DNA from: Planctomycetota bacterium
GTDB lineage: Bacteria > Planctomycetota > UBA1135 > GCA-002748355
DNA length: 64,000 bases
Direction of reading: 5' to 3'
Assembly (NCBI GenBank): GCA_002748355.1
Contig: PDSF01000045.1
Location: forward strand, 27,212-91,211
Made by a program: the position numbers and the translations under genes. The notes under the pieces are model-generated. The model saw only the letters and a list, made by a program, of their open reading frames with translations. It made no database searches and had not been told where the DNA came from. This document shows positions 18,780 to 27,514 of the stretch, piece after piece. How positions within the stretch are numbered: position 1 is the stretch's first letter; each line of letters opens with the position of its first letter.

Positions 18780-20993
18780 ATGCTGCCCGGGAGCCTTAGC
18801 CGGGAGCTCGCTTTGATTTCGACTGTCCCAGAGCCCAGCGCTGCCCAGGAGCTGCTAAACACCCTGGCGGACCCTGCGCTGCTTGAGTTGCTCTTCCTGC
18901 TCGCCCTGCTCGCACTGGGGCTTTGGCTTTTCTTTGCCATTCGGAGCACCGTCGGCCGTTTGCACGGACGGAAGCAGCTCGCGGCCTATCTCGAAGGCGT
19001 CGAAGCGGTGCTCGCCAGCGACCCTCTCAGTGCGAGCAAGCTGCTGGCTCCTGTCGTTGCCGAAGACCCAGAGAATCTCGGGGCACGGTTGGCCCTCGCC
19101 GAAGCGCACGCGGCCCTTGGTAAACCGGCGGAAGCCCACAGGCAGCACCTCGAGGCGCATCAAATCTTTGCGGCGGATGGGCACAAGCTGCAGCTCGGCA
19201 TTGTTCGCGATCTCCGTGCTGCTGGGGAGCTGGGCGAAGCACAGCGAGCAGTGGACGAAGCCCTCCGTGCGACTCCCCGGGATATTGACCTGCAGCGCGA
19301 AGCCTGGGAGCTGAAGCTCGAAGCGGGTCTCTTCGAGGAAGCCCTGCCGCACGGTCGGCATTTGCTAAGCGTGCGGCCCGATAGCGGGATTCGCCTACGC
19401 CTTGCCCACGCTACTGCCCGAGCCGGCACTCTGCGTCTGGCACGTGGCGAGCGAAGCGAGGCAAAGGCGCTTTTCCAAGCGGCCCTTGGCTACGACGCGG
19501 AAAACCTCGAAGCCCGCAAGGGGAGGATCCTATTGGGGGAGAGTTCTCCCCAGGCCGAGGAACTGCTGCGTTTACCCCATTCGGACACGGCTCTAGTTCC
19601 CGTGGATGAAGAGGATCATCCTCTCGTGGAGGTTCGAGGAGAATCCTCTGGGATACTGCCAGCGCTGCGTTTCTTCCCGGAATGTATCTGCTCGAATTGC
19701 GGCGCTGCGCTACTGCCGGGGAGAGCGCTGGAGGCGCGCTTTGTCTGCGAGCTCTGCGGACAAGACGCGTCTCCGGTCTATTCCGATGCAGAGATGAGTG
19801 GACGCCTGCAGGACGCAGCTGCCCTCCTCGACGAGATCGAGGAGAATGATCGCTTCCTCCGCCGCCTTGCCGAGGATGTCGCAGCTGGCGTCGTGGCTGC
19901 GGAAGGGCGGCTTCGCGAACTTGGGGCGGCTGCCACTTCGGCCATCCTCGATGTGGCGTTGGCCGGTGCGCGCAGTGACAAGCTCCAGGACATTCTTCTG
20001 GAGGCTGCACGGAGCGAGCCGGGGCAACTGCTTCGCTGGCGCCGTCTACGCGTGCAGGATCTGGACCAGCAAGTCCTCGGTCGTTTCCAGCGCCCGAGCA
20101 TCGACCAGCTGCTGCGGCCGGTGTTTCGTCGGCTCGGGCCCGAGGTCTTGCCCTGGTTAGGGGAGCAACTTCGAGACGCTCCTGAGGTCGGCGACGCCTC
20201 CTTTCGAGGCTTGATCGTCAACGGTTATGTCGGGACGCGGGACATGGTGGCTTTCGAAGAGCTGGCTGCCCGCCTGTCGCCGGTGGAGATCGTGCGACAC
20301 CTCAATCAGATCCCCGACGAGGAACTGGCGCCGTGGATCTCCGCAATCCCGGCCGGCCCTTCCTATGCCCGCGAAGCCATCCTTTTGGATAGTTCCCTGG
20401 AATGTGACCGCGCCTTCGGGCTAGCCCTTGCCGAGATTGAGGAAGCTCGGCTTGAGGAGCTGGCTTCGGTGCTGAAGAGCCGTGGCCCTGAGGACGAGCT
20501 GCTTCGGGTCCTGACCGAAATGCTCGAAGAGGAGGGCTCGGTCGCGGACCGTGCAGAAGGGATACTGCAGAGCTTTGGCGAGGAAGCTCTCGCTGAGCTC
20601 GTCGCGGCCTTTGCCGACCCTGGACGAGAGCGTTCTCGCCAACGACTGCGGCGCCTCATTCGTGGCGCCGGCGCCGGGGCCGTGCCCTTGCTCGCACGTT
20701 GTTTTGGTGGGGCACCGTCGGAAGGCGATGAGCGGACCATCGAGCTGATTGCCCAGATTGGTCACCAGGCCATCGCCCCGCTGGCGGAAAGCTACCGCCG
20801 ACGCCCGCGCTGGTTCGGATTCGTTCCGGCTCGGCGCAGTTCGACCCGGCATCCACGCGCCTGCAAGCTCCGAGCCCTGGCTAAGATCGCCAGCGGGCCC
20901 GCACGTGCAGCGCTCTCGGAACTGGCAGCTGAAGAGAACGATGCGGAGCTACTAAGCCTCGCTCGCCAACTCCTGCGGCAGCCTGGGGGCTGA
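18780..20993 (+). CDS. Membrane-anchored TPR / zinc-ribbon / HEAT-like protein
   Basis: A 737-residue multidomain protein of unknown function. In order: a hydrophobic helix at about residues 34-56 (LLELLFLLALLALGLWLFF); TPR-like helical pairs from about 65 to 265; a zinc ribbon at about 300-327 (CICSNCG then CELCG); and alpha-helical, HEAT-like repeats from about 340 to the end. An N-terminal anchor, TPRs and a metal-binding module recall LapB/YciM of Gram-negative bacteria, but in LapB the metal site is at the C-terminus and the HEAT half is missing. The next membrane TPR gene starts 2 bp after the stop codon, so the two are surely co-transcribed. Confidence 0.8.
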   Translation: MLPGSLSRELALISTVPEPSAAQELLNTLADPALLELLFLLALLALGLWLFFAIRSTVGRLHGRKQLAAYLEGVEAVLASDPLSASKLLAPVVAEDPENLGARLALAEAHAALGKPAEAHRQHLEAHQIFAADGHKLQLGIVRDLRAAGELGEAQRAVDEALRATPRDIDLQREAWELKLEAGLFEEALPHGRHLLSVRPDSGIRLRLAHATARAGTLRLARGERSEAKALFQAALGYDAENLEARKGRILLGESSPQAEELLRLPHSDTALVPVDEEDHPLVEVRGESSGILPALRFFPECICSNCGAALLPGRALEARFVCELCGQDASPVYSDAEMSGRLQDAAALLDEIEENDRFLRRLAEDVAAGVVAAEGRLRELGAAATSAILDVALAGARSDKLQDILLEAARSEPGQLLRWRRLRVQDLDQQVLGRFQRPSIDQLLRPVFRRLGPEVLPWLGEQLRDAPEVGDASFRGLIVNGYVGTRDMVAFEELAARLSPVEIVRHLNQIPDEELAPWISAIPAGPSYAREAILLDSSLECDRAFGLALAEIEEARLEELASVLKSRGPEDELLRVLTEMLEEEGSVADRAEGILQSFGEEALAELVAAFADPGRERSRQRLRRLIRGAGAGAVPLLARCFGGAPSEGDERTIELIAQIGHQAIAPLAESYRRRPRWFGFVPARRSSTRHPRACKLRALAKIASGPARAALSELAAEENDAELLSLARQLLRQPGG

Positions 20994-20995
20994 AC

Positions 20996-22273
20996 ATGGT
21001 GTCGAAGAACCCCCTGCGCTTTCTCAACCCTCTGCGGCCCGTCCTGGCCTGGTTAGAGCATCGTACTTGGCTGCGGCGCTTTTTGATCGCCCTGCCTTTT
21101 TTGCTGATCCTCTCACTGCTCGCTCCGGTACTGACCCTTGTCGAGAAGCTCCTCGACATCCTGGCGCGCATACTCGGGCCTATGCTCGACACGAGTCTTG
21201 GGCGTTCGATCTTGCTCGTTCTGACGGTCTTGCTCCTCCTGCTCCTGACGTACGTCTTCGCCAAGGAGCGGGTGCTGGGCCTTTTTCGCCGCTATGCCCT
21301 GGCCGTCCACCTACGGGCGATCGAAGACTTGCTACTCGGCAACAAGGAGGCTGCAGCTGCCGGTTTTCGCCGGGTGCTCCGCTATGGCCGATGGCTCGAT
21401 CTACGGAAGGGCGAGGCCAAGCTCTTTGGTTCATTGCTTGCCGATGCTCGGATCAAGCAGGCGCGCTTGGCTCTTGAAGATGGGGACCCGGTGCGAGCGC
21501 GGGGGGAGCTGGCGCGGATCTCGAGCCAGGACGCCAAGAAGCGCTTGGCCCTGTCCCTCGCCGAACTCAATGCTCGGATTTTCCTACTGCACCCCGACTA
21601 TCTGCCGGCCTCCGTTCGGCAGGAGCTGGAACATGCCCACCAGACCTGGCCTGGGCATTTGGGCATTGCGAGAATGCTCTCTCGACACTTGCAGGGGCTC
21701 GGCGAAGAGGAGGCCGCTGCCGATGTGCTCGAACGCTGCGCCAAGAAAAGCCCCAAAGCCCTGGAAGCCAAGGTCCACCAAGAGCTCGCCAGTTTCCTGC
21801 TAGAGATGGCGCGGCATGCCCTGCACGAGGGGCGTCTCGGGGATGCTCACCGTCTTTTGAAGCGCTCGCTCCGCCTCGACGAAAGCGAGGAAGGACGTTT
21901 GCTCCAAGCCGATGTTCATCTCGCGGGTGAAGATCTGGAGTCCTCGCTTCGCATCCTCGAAGAGATCGAGGGACCGGCCGCCAAACAGCGATTGGCTGAG
22001 CTCCTTCGCCGCGAGGATGTTCCCTTCGGAGCCCGAGAGCTTCTGGAGCGGGTTCCGCGACGCGATGTCCTGCTGACCCTCGCCCAGGACTGGCTCGATA
22101 GGGGGGAGCATCGCAAGGCGGGGCGGGCGCTGGAAATCTGCCTGCGCGAGGGCCTCACAACCCCTCGGGTCCTCATACTGCTGGCGGCCTTGCAGCTTGC
22201 CGAGCAACAGGAAGAGCGAGCGGGGCAGACCCTGCGTCTTGCTTTTCGGGGCATGGAAACTCACGGCTCTTGA
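20996..22273 (+). CDS. Membrane TPR-like protein, partner of upstream gene
   Basis: A 425-residue protein with two N-terminal hydrophobic segments (about 26-50 and 68-88, ILLVLTVLLLLLLTYVFA) and a large helical domain made of TPR-like units (ALEDGDPVRARGELARIS, ALHEGRLGDAHRLLKRSL, WLDRGEHRKAGRALEICL). The remainder is probably cytoplasmic. It starts 2 bp after the preceding TPR/zinc-ribbon gene, a spacing that implies translational coupling and a shared complex. No catalytic motif is visible. Confidence 0.78.
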   Translation: MVSKNPLRFLNPLRPVLAWLEHRTWLRRFLIALPFLLILSLLAPVLTLVEKLLDILARILGPMLDTSLGRSILLVLTVLLLLLLTYVFAKERVLGLFRRYALAVHLRAIEDLLLGNKEAAAAGFRRVLRYGRWLDLRKGEAKLFGSLLADARIKQARLALEDGDPVRARGELARISSQDAKKRLALSLAELNARIFLLHPDYLPASVRQELEHAHQTWPGHLGIARMLSRHLQGLGEEEAAADVLERCAKKSPKALEAKVHQELASFLLEMARHALHEGRLGDAHRLLKRSLRLDESEEGRLLQADVHLAGEDLESSLRILEEIEGPAAKQRLAELLRREDVPFGARELLERVPRRDVLLTLAQDWLDRGEHRKAGRALEICLREGLTTPRVLILLAALQLAEQQEERAGQTLRLAFRGMETHGS

Positions 22274-22324
22274 AGCGAAGCGTTGGCCTGGAGCCGTAGC
22301 CTGCTATCCTTCGGCTTGCCCTGA

Positions 22325-22411
22325 GCCGGGGTGGCGGAATTGGCAGACGCGACGGATTCAAAATCCGTTTCCCGTAAGGGAGTGGGGGTTCGAGTCCCCC
22401 CCTCGGTACCA
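22325..22411 (+). tRNA. tRNA-Leu (anticodon CAA)
   Basis: An 87-nt type II tRNA with encoded CCA. Acceptor GCCGGGG (22325-22331) pairs with CCTCGGT (22401-22407); the first pair is a G-U. The D-arm contains GGCAGACGC, the anticodon stem ACGGA/TCCGT closes loop TTCAAAA, giving anticodon CAA, and the long variable arm TTCCCGTAAGGGAG is typical of leucine tRNA. The T-arm has GGTTCGAGTCC. Discriminator base is A73, as LeuRS requires. Confidence 0.96.
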
Positions 22412-22420
22412 CTGGGCACT

Positions 22421-22448
22421 TGGTCTGGATCAGCACTGATCCAGACCA
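22421..22448 (+). terminator. Terminator-like hairpin after tRNA-Leu
   Basis: TGGTCTGGATCAG (22421-22433) pairs perfectly with CTGATCCAGACCA (22436-22448), a 13-bp stem with a minimal loop, 9 bp after the encoded CCA. A weak pyrimidine-rich stretch follows (GCTCTTCCCTGG), so termination is likely but not textbook. Confidence 0.65.
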
Positions 22449-22521
22449 GCTCTTCCCTGGTTCTTGCCTTGCGGGGGCTAGTACGCAAAAGCAGCGAGAT
22501 ACGGCGTAGGCACGGCTCCCC

Positions 22522-23661
22522 ATGGAAATGCGAATCCCCTTCAACAAGCCTTTCGTCGTAGGGAAGGAGCTGTTCTATATCGCGCAAGCGCTGAGTTCTG
22601 GGCACTTGGCCGGGGATGGCGGCTTTACCCGCAAATGCCACGCTCGTTTGGAGGATCTGCTCGGCGCTCGCTGTGCCTTGCTCACGACTTCGGCAACACA
22701 CGCCCTCGAACTCGCAGCCCTGCTCTGCGATTTCGAGCCCGGGGACGAGGTGGTGATGCCGAGTTACACCTTCGTCTCGACGGCCAACGCCTTCGTCTTG
22801 CGGGGGGCCACTCCGGTCTTCGTCGATGTCGAAGAAGAGAGCCTCAACATTGATGCGAAGCTGATCGAGGGAGCCCTGAGCCAAAGGACCAAGGCCATCG
22901 TCCCGGTTCACTATGGTGGCGTGGCCTGCGATATGGAGACGATCATGGGCCTAGCGAAGGAGCGAGGCCTACGAGTGATCGAAGATGCTTCCCAAGCCCT
23001 TCGGGCTAGCAGTGGCGGTCGCAGTCTCGGAACCATTGGCGACCTTGGCTGCATTTCCTTCCACGAAACGAAGAACTGCATCGCTGGGGAAGCTGGTGCC
23101 CTCCTCGTGAATGACGAGAGTCTGATCGCACGTGCAGAAATCCTGCGTGAAAAAGGAACCAATCGAAGTCAGTTTTTTCGGGGCCAGGTAGACAAGTACA
23201 CTTGGTTAGATATTGGCTCCTCCTACCTGCCTTCCGAGCTCGTTGCCGCCTTCCTTTTTGCCCAACTGGAAGGGGTCTCTCGCATTCAGGAATTGCGGGA
23301 AGGGGTCTACCAACGCTATGCCGAGGGACTGGTCGACCTCGAGCAAGCCGGGAAGATTCGCCTACCTGCTAACCCTTATGCAGGAAGGCATAACTCCCAT
23401 ATCTTTTACGTTGTTTGTGAGGATGCTCAAACCAGAACAAAGCTGATGCGCTTCCTTCGCCAGCGGGGCATACAGGCCCCCTTTCACTACGTGCCGCTGC
23501 ACCTTTCTCCCATGGGGCAGAAGCACGGGCGCCTAGGCTCTTCCATGGAGCGCACCGAGTCCCTCTGGGAGCGAATCCTTCGCCTTCCCCTCTATCCCGA
23601 ACTCTCACTCAGGGATCAAATCGAGGTGATCTCGAGCCTGCACGAGTTCTATCGCTGTTGA
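22522..23661 (+). CDS. wecE: DegT/DnrJ/EryC1-family aminotransferase, WecE/RffA-like
   Basis: PLP-dependent sugar aminotransferase of 379 residues. RffA/WecE makes dTDP-4-amino-4,6-dideoxygalactose for surface polysaccharides. The start IPFNKPFVVGKELFYIAQAL and GDGGFTRKC match RffA closely. The PLP region has SATHALELAAL, the aspartate motif VIEDASQAL and the lysine in SFHETKNCIAGEAGAL. ATG 22522 or 22528 may be the start; neither has a strong ribosome site. No other nucleotide-sugar gene is nearby, so it probably acts with enzymes encoded elsewhere. Assignment to the subfamily is by eye. Confidence 0.85.
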   Translation: MEMRIPFNKPFVVGKELFYIAQALSSGHLAGDGGFTRKCHARLEDLLGARCALLTTSATHALELAALLCDFEPGDEVVMPSYTFVSTANAFVLRGATPVFVDVEEESLNIDAKLIEGALSQRTKAIVPVHYGGVACDMETIMGLAKERGLRVIEDASQALRASSGGRSLGTIGDLGCISFHETKNCIAGEAGALLVNDESLIARAEILREKGTNRSQFFRGQVDKYTWLDIGSSYLPSELVAAFLFAQLEGVSRIQELREGVYQRYAEGLVDLEQAGKIRLPANPYAGRHNSHIFYVVCEDAQTRTKLMRFLRQRGIQAPFHYVPLHLSPMGQKHGRLGSSMERTESLWERILRLPLYPELSLRDQIEVISSLHEFYRC

Positions 23662-23761
23662 TTGAGGCCAATCGTCCGGCAGGATATGGGGAAGCTTCAA
23701 GTAACGGAGGGAACCCCTTCCGTCATTTGGGCTTTTCACGGACTCTGCTCAGGCAGGCCTC

Positions 23762-24721
23762 ATGACGGAATCCAAACACTGGGATGAAGCTCTCGCATTC
23801 CGACCGGCTCGGCAAGTAGCCAAGCCAGGCATTTCTTTGCCTCCGATGGCCGAGCTCCGCGGTGGTCTCCAAGTCAACGGTGGCCCCCAGGTTAACGGAA
23901 CTCTCCAGGTCAACGGTGGTCCCCAGGTAAAGCGGGGTGTCCCCATCCACCGTGGTCCCCAGGTCAACGGTGATCGCAAAGTCAGCGCTGGGCTTGTGGA
24001 GGATACTCCCCAACTCCCCCTGCTGCGGATCGACGGCCAAAGGTCTGACGATGATTCGCTGCCGCCGGATGCCGACTTCGAGTCACTTGAACGTTTCCTT
24101 AAAGGGCAAGCGCTGCTGTTTTTGAGTGTCGGCGTCGTGCACAAGATGAACAACGTGCTCGCGGTGTTCATGAGCCTCACTCAGATCGTGGAGCAGTGCG
24201 GCCCCAGCCGTTCTCCGATTCGGCAAGCTCAAGATCTCGGTCCATATCAGCAGAGCGTCGACAAGGGCCTTGGGGTCATTTCGCTGATGAGCGACCTGCT
24301 GCCCCGCGAGTCGGCACAGGAGCAAGGAGCCCTCTGTCTCGGCCCTCTGCTGCAGGGCCTCGCCCAGACCCTGCTTTGCGAGGTTTCTGGGGTGCGCTAC
24401 CCCGTGGTCTGCCTCAGTCAGCCACAGGTCTACACCTCGCTGCCACGTGGGCGATTGACTTGCAGCCTCTTGCTCTTGATCGAGCATGTCTTGCGCGAAG
24501 CCTCATCCACCTTCCGAGGGCGGCTGGAGCTGAGAGCCGAAGCTCTGGGGCGGCAGCCCAGCGTCTGTATCTTTTTCAAGCTGCCGTCCGACCACCTACC
24601 CTTTTCCATCGAGCACAAGCCTCTCCCTCCCAAGTTTCTCCGATACTGCCGCGAGCTCGGCCTGGCCGTTCTGCCGCTCGATCACGAGCCAGGCTATCGC
24701 CTCCTTCTGCCTGGGCTCTGA
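23762..24721 (+). CDS. Degenerate histidine-kinase-like protein with N-terminal hexapeptide repeats
   Basis: A 319-residue protein. Residues about 37-78 are seven 6-residue repeats (consensus QVNGGP). Residues about 117-140 (FLSVGVVHKMNNVLAVFMSL) resemble the dimerisation/phosphoacceptor helix of histidine kinases, with His followed by Asn-Asn as in GLAHEINNPL sequences. The C-terminal half has the outline of an ATPase domain (LTCSLLLLIEHVLREAS ... LGLAVLPLDHEPGYRLLLPG) but lacks clear G1 and G2 glycine boxes. It may be a non-catalytic kinase relative or dimerisation scaffold. No response regulator is adjacent. The family call is inference. Confidence 0.6.
   Translation: MTESKHWDEALAFRPARQVAKPGISLPPMAELRGGLQVNGGPQVNGTLQVNGGPQVKRGVPIHRGPQVNGDRKVSAGLVEDTPQLPLLRIDGQRSDDDSLPPDADFESLERFLKGQALLFLSVGVVHKMNNVLAVFMSLTQIVEQCGPSRSPIRQAQDLGPYQQSVDKGLGVISLMSDLLPRESAQEQGALCLGPLLQGLAQTLLCEVSGVRYPVVCLSQPQVYTSLPRGRLTCSLLLLIEHVLREASSTFRGRLELRAEALGRQPSVCIFFKLPSDHLPFSIEHKPLPPKFLRYCRELGLAVLPLDHEPGYRLLLPGL
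23870..23995 (+). repeat. In-frame 18-bp repeat encoding hexapeptides, 7 units
   Basis: Seven consecutive 18-bp units within the kinase-like gene, translated QVNGGP, QVNGTL, QVNGGP, QVKRGV, PIHRGP, QVNGDR, KVSAGL. The DNA consensus is CAGGTCAACGGTGGTCCC. The first four and the sixth units are most alike, so expansion looks recent relative to the rest of the gene. Confidence 0.85.
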
Positions 24722-24807
24722 GCACCGGGGACATCTCCGCGCAAGCGCTTGCAAATCATCGGCGCTGAGTCCATGCAGGGGCCTTTTGCCGAGAAGGTCG
24801 AGGGATC

Positions 24808-25035
24808 ATGGAAGAGAAGGAACTGCGCGAACTCATCTTGAAGGGCCTCCCCGAAGCCGAGGTCGACTGTGTCGATCTGGTGGGGGACAAGAACCACTGG
24901 CGTGTCGTCGTCACCTCGGAGCGCTTCGAAGGCCTTTCGACGCTGCAGCAACACCGCCTGGTGATGGACACCTTGCAGCTTGTCATGGACGAGACCCTGC
25001 ACGCGATCGAGATCAAGACCCTGACGCCGCAGTAG
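24808..25035 (+). CDS. BolA-family protein
   Basis: A 75-residue BolA/IbaG-type protein. These proteins bind 2Fe-2S clusters with monothiol glutaredoxins and affect iron-sulfur traffic or stress responses. Visible: the helix-turn HWRVVVTSERFEGLSTLQQHRLV, equivalent to the family FxGxxxxxRHRxV region, with His at the conserved site. The normal size for the IbaG group is about 80 residues. It converges with the cvpA-like gene 30 bp away. Confidence 0.88.
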   Translation: MEEKELRELILKGLPEAEVDCVDLVGDKNHWRVVVTSERFEGLSTLQQHRLVMDTLQLVMDETLHAIEIKTLTPQ

Positions 25036-25065
25036 AGCAAAGATCGTTCAGCCTTCTCTGCTCCT

Positions 25066-25662
25066 TCAGCGGCCCTCGCCTGGGCTCTTGGGCTTTGCTG
25101 GCGACTTTTGCTCTTCCGAACTTGCGGCTTGCTTGGGCAACTGGAGATAGAGCTCGCGCAAGCGCTCGGGGAGCCAAGGGTCCAGGCGCTCGACGAGGAC
25201 CCGCGACCAGCGAGCCGTCTCACTTGCATTCACCGTGCGGAAGAAGTTGCCATTGCGCGGCGAAAAGGCCAGGGCGGCGCCGAGGGCTACGATGACCAGC
25301 GCGGTGCCGGTTACCATGCCGAGCACGCCACCGCCCAAGTAGTCGTAGTACTTGAGATCGAGGCGCCGCAAGAGCTTGTCGAGGAGGATCGTGACCAGAC
25401 TCAGCAGGATTAGGCAGCCAATGAAGATCGCGAAGTACGAGGCGTAAAGCGCGATGTCGCCTTCAAACCACTGGAGTTTGTCTTCGACAAAGACAGCGAG
25501 TTCACCCGCGTACATCCCCGATAGCCAGAAACTGACGAGCAGGCTGGCAAGGCGACTGACCTGCCAGAGTAGGCCGCGAAAGAAACCAAGAACTACGAAG
25601 ACCAGGATGATGGCGATCGCGGTGTAGTCGATCCAAGCCAGGGTGATGGGGCTGTCGAGCAT
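25066..25662 (-). CDS. CvpA-family membrane protein
   Basis: A 198-residue membrane protein of the CvpA (colicin V production) family, whose role is envelope-related and poorly defined. It starts with WIDYTAIAIILVFVVLGFFRGL, the family hallmark of an acidic-residue helix followed by GxxRG. Four hydrophobic segments are visible to about residue 150, including GGGVLGMVTGTALVIVALGAALAF. The C-terminal tail is charged and Lys/Pro-rich. It is convergent with bolA and divergent from the following plus-strand gene. Confidence 0.85.
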   Translation of the reverse strand: MLDSPITLAWIDYTAIAIILVFVVLGFFRGLLWQVSRLASLLVSFWLSGMYAGELAVFVEDKLQWFEGDIALYASYFAIFIGCLILLSLVTILLDKLLRRLDLKYYDYLGGGVLGMVTGTALVIVALGAALAFSPRNGNFFRTVNASETARWSRVLVERLDPWLPERLRELYLQLPKQAASSEEQKSPAKPKSPGEGR

Positions 25663-25750
25663 GCTGCGTGTGCGGGCTGAAGGAAGGAAAGACCTAGCAG
25701 CATAGCGACATCGCCGGTGAAACTTCGGGAAGCCGAGGGAGAATGCAGAG

Positions 25751-27415
25751 ATGAAGCGATCGATGAGTTACAGAGAGCAGTGCCGGGCAGCCTTCGCGGG
25801 CTTGTCGGCCTTCTGTCAGGTGGACCGCGAACTGCATGCCCAGTTTGACGCGGCCTTGCGCGACTTCGTCGGTGGCAACGAGAAAAAGCTCTCGGGTCCG
25901 CGCGCCTTGCGCTACTTCGAGTGGTTTGCGCTGGAGAGAGGGATGGACGGGCACGGCCAGCCTCCGCTTGCCGCCTTCGTCGCCCTCGGTTGCCCAGGGC
26001 TAGCTGCAGATCTCAGGCCTTGGATGGACAGTTTGCTCGAAGCTCAGGTCGAGGTAGCTCTGGTTCGGGACCTGGACCAGGAAGGACTCGACCTGCGCCT
26101 AGCAAGCGACGAGAGCCAGCGGCGAGTCTACTGGGACCAAGACCTGTTGCGTCCGGGAGCAGGGGACACGGTGCTGGGTCTCTTGGTCAAAGTGCCCGAA
26201 CAAGAGGGCTACGTCCTGACCGATGCCTGTGCGCAGCAGCCGGGCAGCCGGGTCTTCGAGCTCTTTGCCGGGGAGGCGAGCGAGCAGCGGCTGGCCGGTC
26301 GTATCGAGGAGGAGCTGCGGCCGAGACTCTTAGACATCGATCGCTTTCTGGTGTTGCAGGGGGAGCGTGAGCCTCGCGCCCTGTCCGTGTTGGAGGGAGA
26401 GCTGGGCGCTTTGGTCCGGGAGCTAGCGGATGATGAGCTCCGAGCCGAGGACATTTCGGCAACGTTGCGAGAATCGCGTGAGCCGAGCGCGGCCTTTGGC
26501 CCTTTGCTCGATCGCTTCGCCTTCGAGACCGAGCTGGACCTGGACCCCATTCGCGAGCTCCTGCTTGAACTCTGGGCCAGGGTCCAAATCGAAGTGATGG
26601 AGGAAGGTTCTGAGCAGGGCCAAGCGCCGCCCCAGCGGCGAGTGCGCGGCGAAGAGCTGGATGGTGCCGAGCTCCTGGCCAAGATTGAGGCTGCGGAAGC
26701 TCGCGGTGAGAGGATGCTCGACGTGCTCGATCAGATCGAGGAGGAGCTGGGGATCGCCGAGCCAGAGGCACAGGAGGAGCTGATCCCCGAACGCGTCGAC
26801 TGGGCGACCGAGGAGCTAGGTAGCCTCGATGCCCTGGTCCAGGAGTTCCAATGGGAGAGGCAGCAGAAGGGAATGCCCTTGAGCGAAGTCGAGCTGCAGA
26901 CGCTGCAGAGCTTCGTCCAGCACGCGGCCAGCGCCGGTATCCGCGAGCCCGAGCGCATTTCGGGAAAGCATGTGGCGAGCTTTCTCATCAGGTCATGGCA
27001 GCTCGCTGGGATCAGCGCTTGCCTCGAGGCCCTGGCACGGATTGGGCGTTTCGAGACCTGGCTTGAGGACGTGCACAGCCTGAGTTTCGAGCCTGACGCC
27101 GGCGAGCTGCGCGTGGCCCTCGCCGCCGATGAGAAGCGCATGCGTGAGCTTGAGACTGGGCTAGGCGAGGGAGCGTCCGATGGCGCTGCACCTCTCGGCT
27201 GGCATGTCCGGGAGCGCGCCAGCACGGGGGAGTGGATCCTCGCACACGCTCAGCGGGAACTCCGGCTCGAAGGGGCTTTGCCCTTGGCGGTGGGAGACTT
27301 GCTCCTGGGGATGCTGCGTGAGGGGGCTGCGGGCTTTGCCGAAGGTGTACGCATCCTCCCCAAATCCTTGGCGGCCTATCTTGAGAGTGCAGAGGACGAA
27401 AGGGAGGACGAATAA
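25751..27415 (+). CDS. Large acidic helical protein, function unknown
   Basis: A 554-residue, strongly acidic protein that I do not recognise. It has no signal peptide or membrane helix. The sequence is rich in Glu, Leu, Ala and Arg, and long stretches (about 190-400) look like continuous helices, such as AELLAKIEAAEARGERMLDVLDQIEEELG, compatible with coiled coil. The first 110 residues contain Cys and Trp residues and may be a separate domain. The next gene, a TPR-DUF2325 protein, follows 99 bp later, so a joint function is possible. Confidence 0.7.
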   Translation: MKRSMSYREQCRAAFAGLSAFCQVDRELHAQFDAALRDFVGGNEKKLSGPRALRYFEWFALERGMDGHGQPPLAAFVALGCPGLAADLRPWMDSLLEAQVEVALVRDLDQEGLDLRLASDESQRRVYWDQDLLRPGAGDTVLGLLVKVPEQEGYVLTDACAQQPGSRVFELFAGEASEQRLAGRIEEELRPRLLDIDRFLVLQGEREPRALSVLEGELGALVRELADDELRAEDISATLRESREPSAAFGPLLDRFAFETELDLDPIRELLLELWARVQIEVMEEGSEQGQAPPQRRVRGEELDGAELLAKIEAAEARGERMLDVLDQIEEELGIAEPEAQEELIPERVDWATEELGSLDALVQEFQWERQQKGMPLSEVELQTLQSFVQHAASAGIREPERISGKHVASFLIRSWQLAGISACLEALARIGRFETWLEDVHSLSFEPDAGELRVALAADEKRMRELETGLGEGASDGAAPLGWHVRERASTGEWILAHAQRELRLEGALPLAVGDLLLGMLREGAAGFAEGVRILPKSLAAYLESAEDEREDE

Positions 27416-27514
27416 GCGCCGCTGCCATCGGCCCCCCGATTCCCATTCCAGGCGCCGGGCTTGCTTGCTCCGATAAGAGCCAAGCCGTCTGCGCATCAAT
27501 CGGAGGACTGCTTC

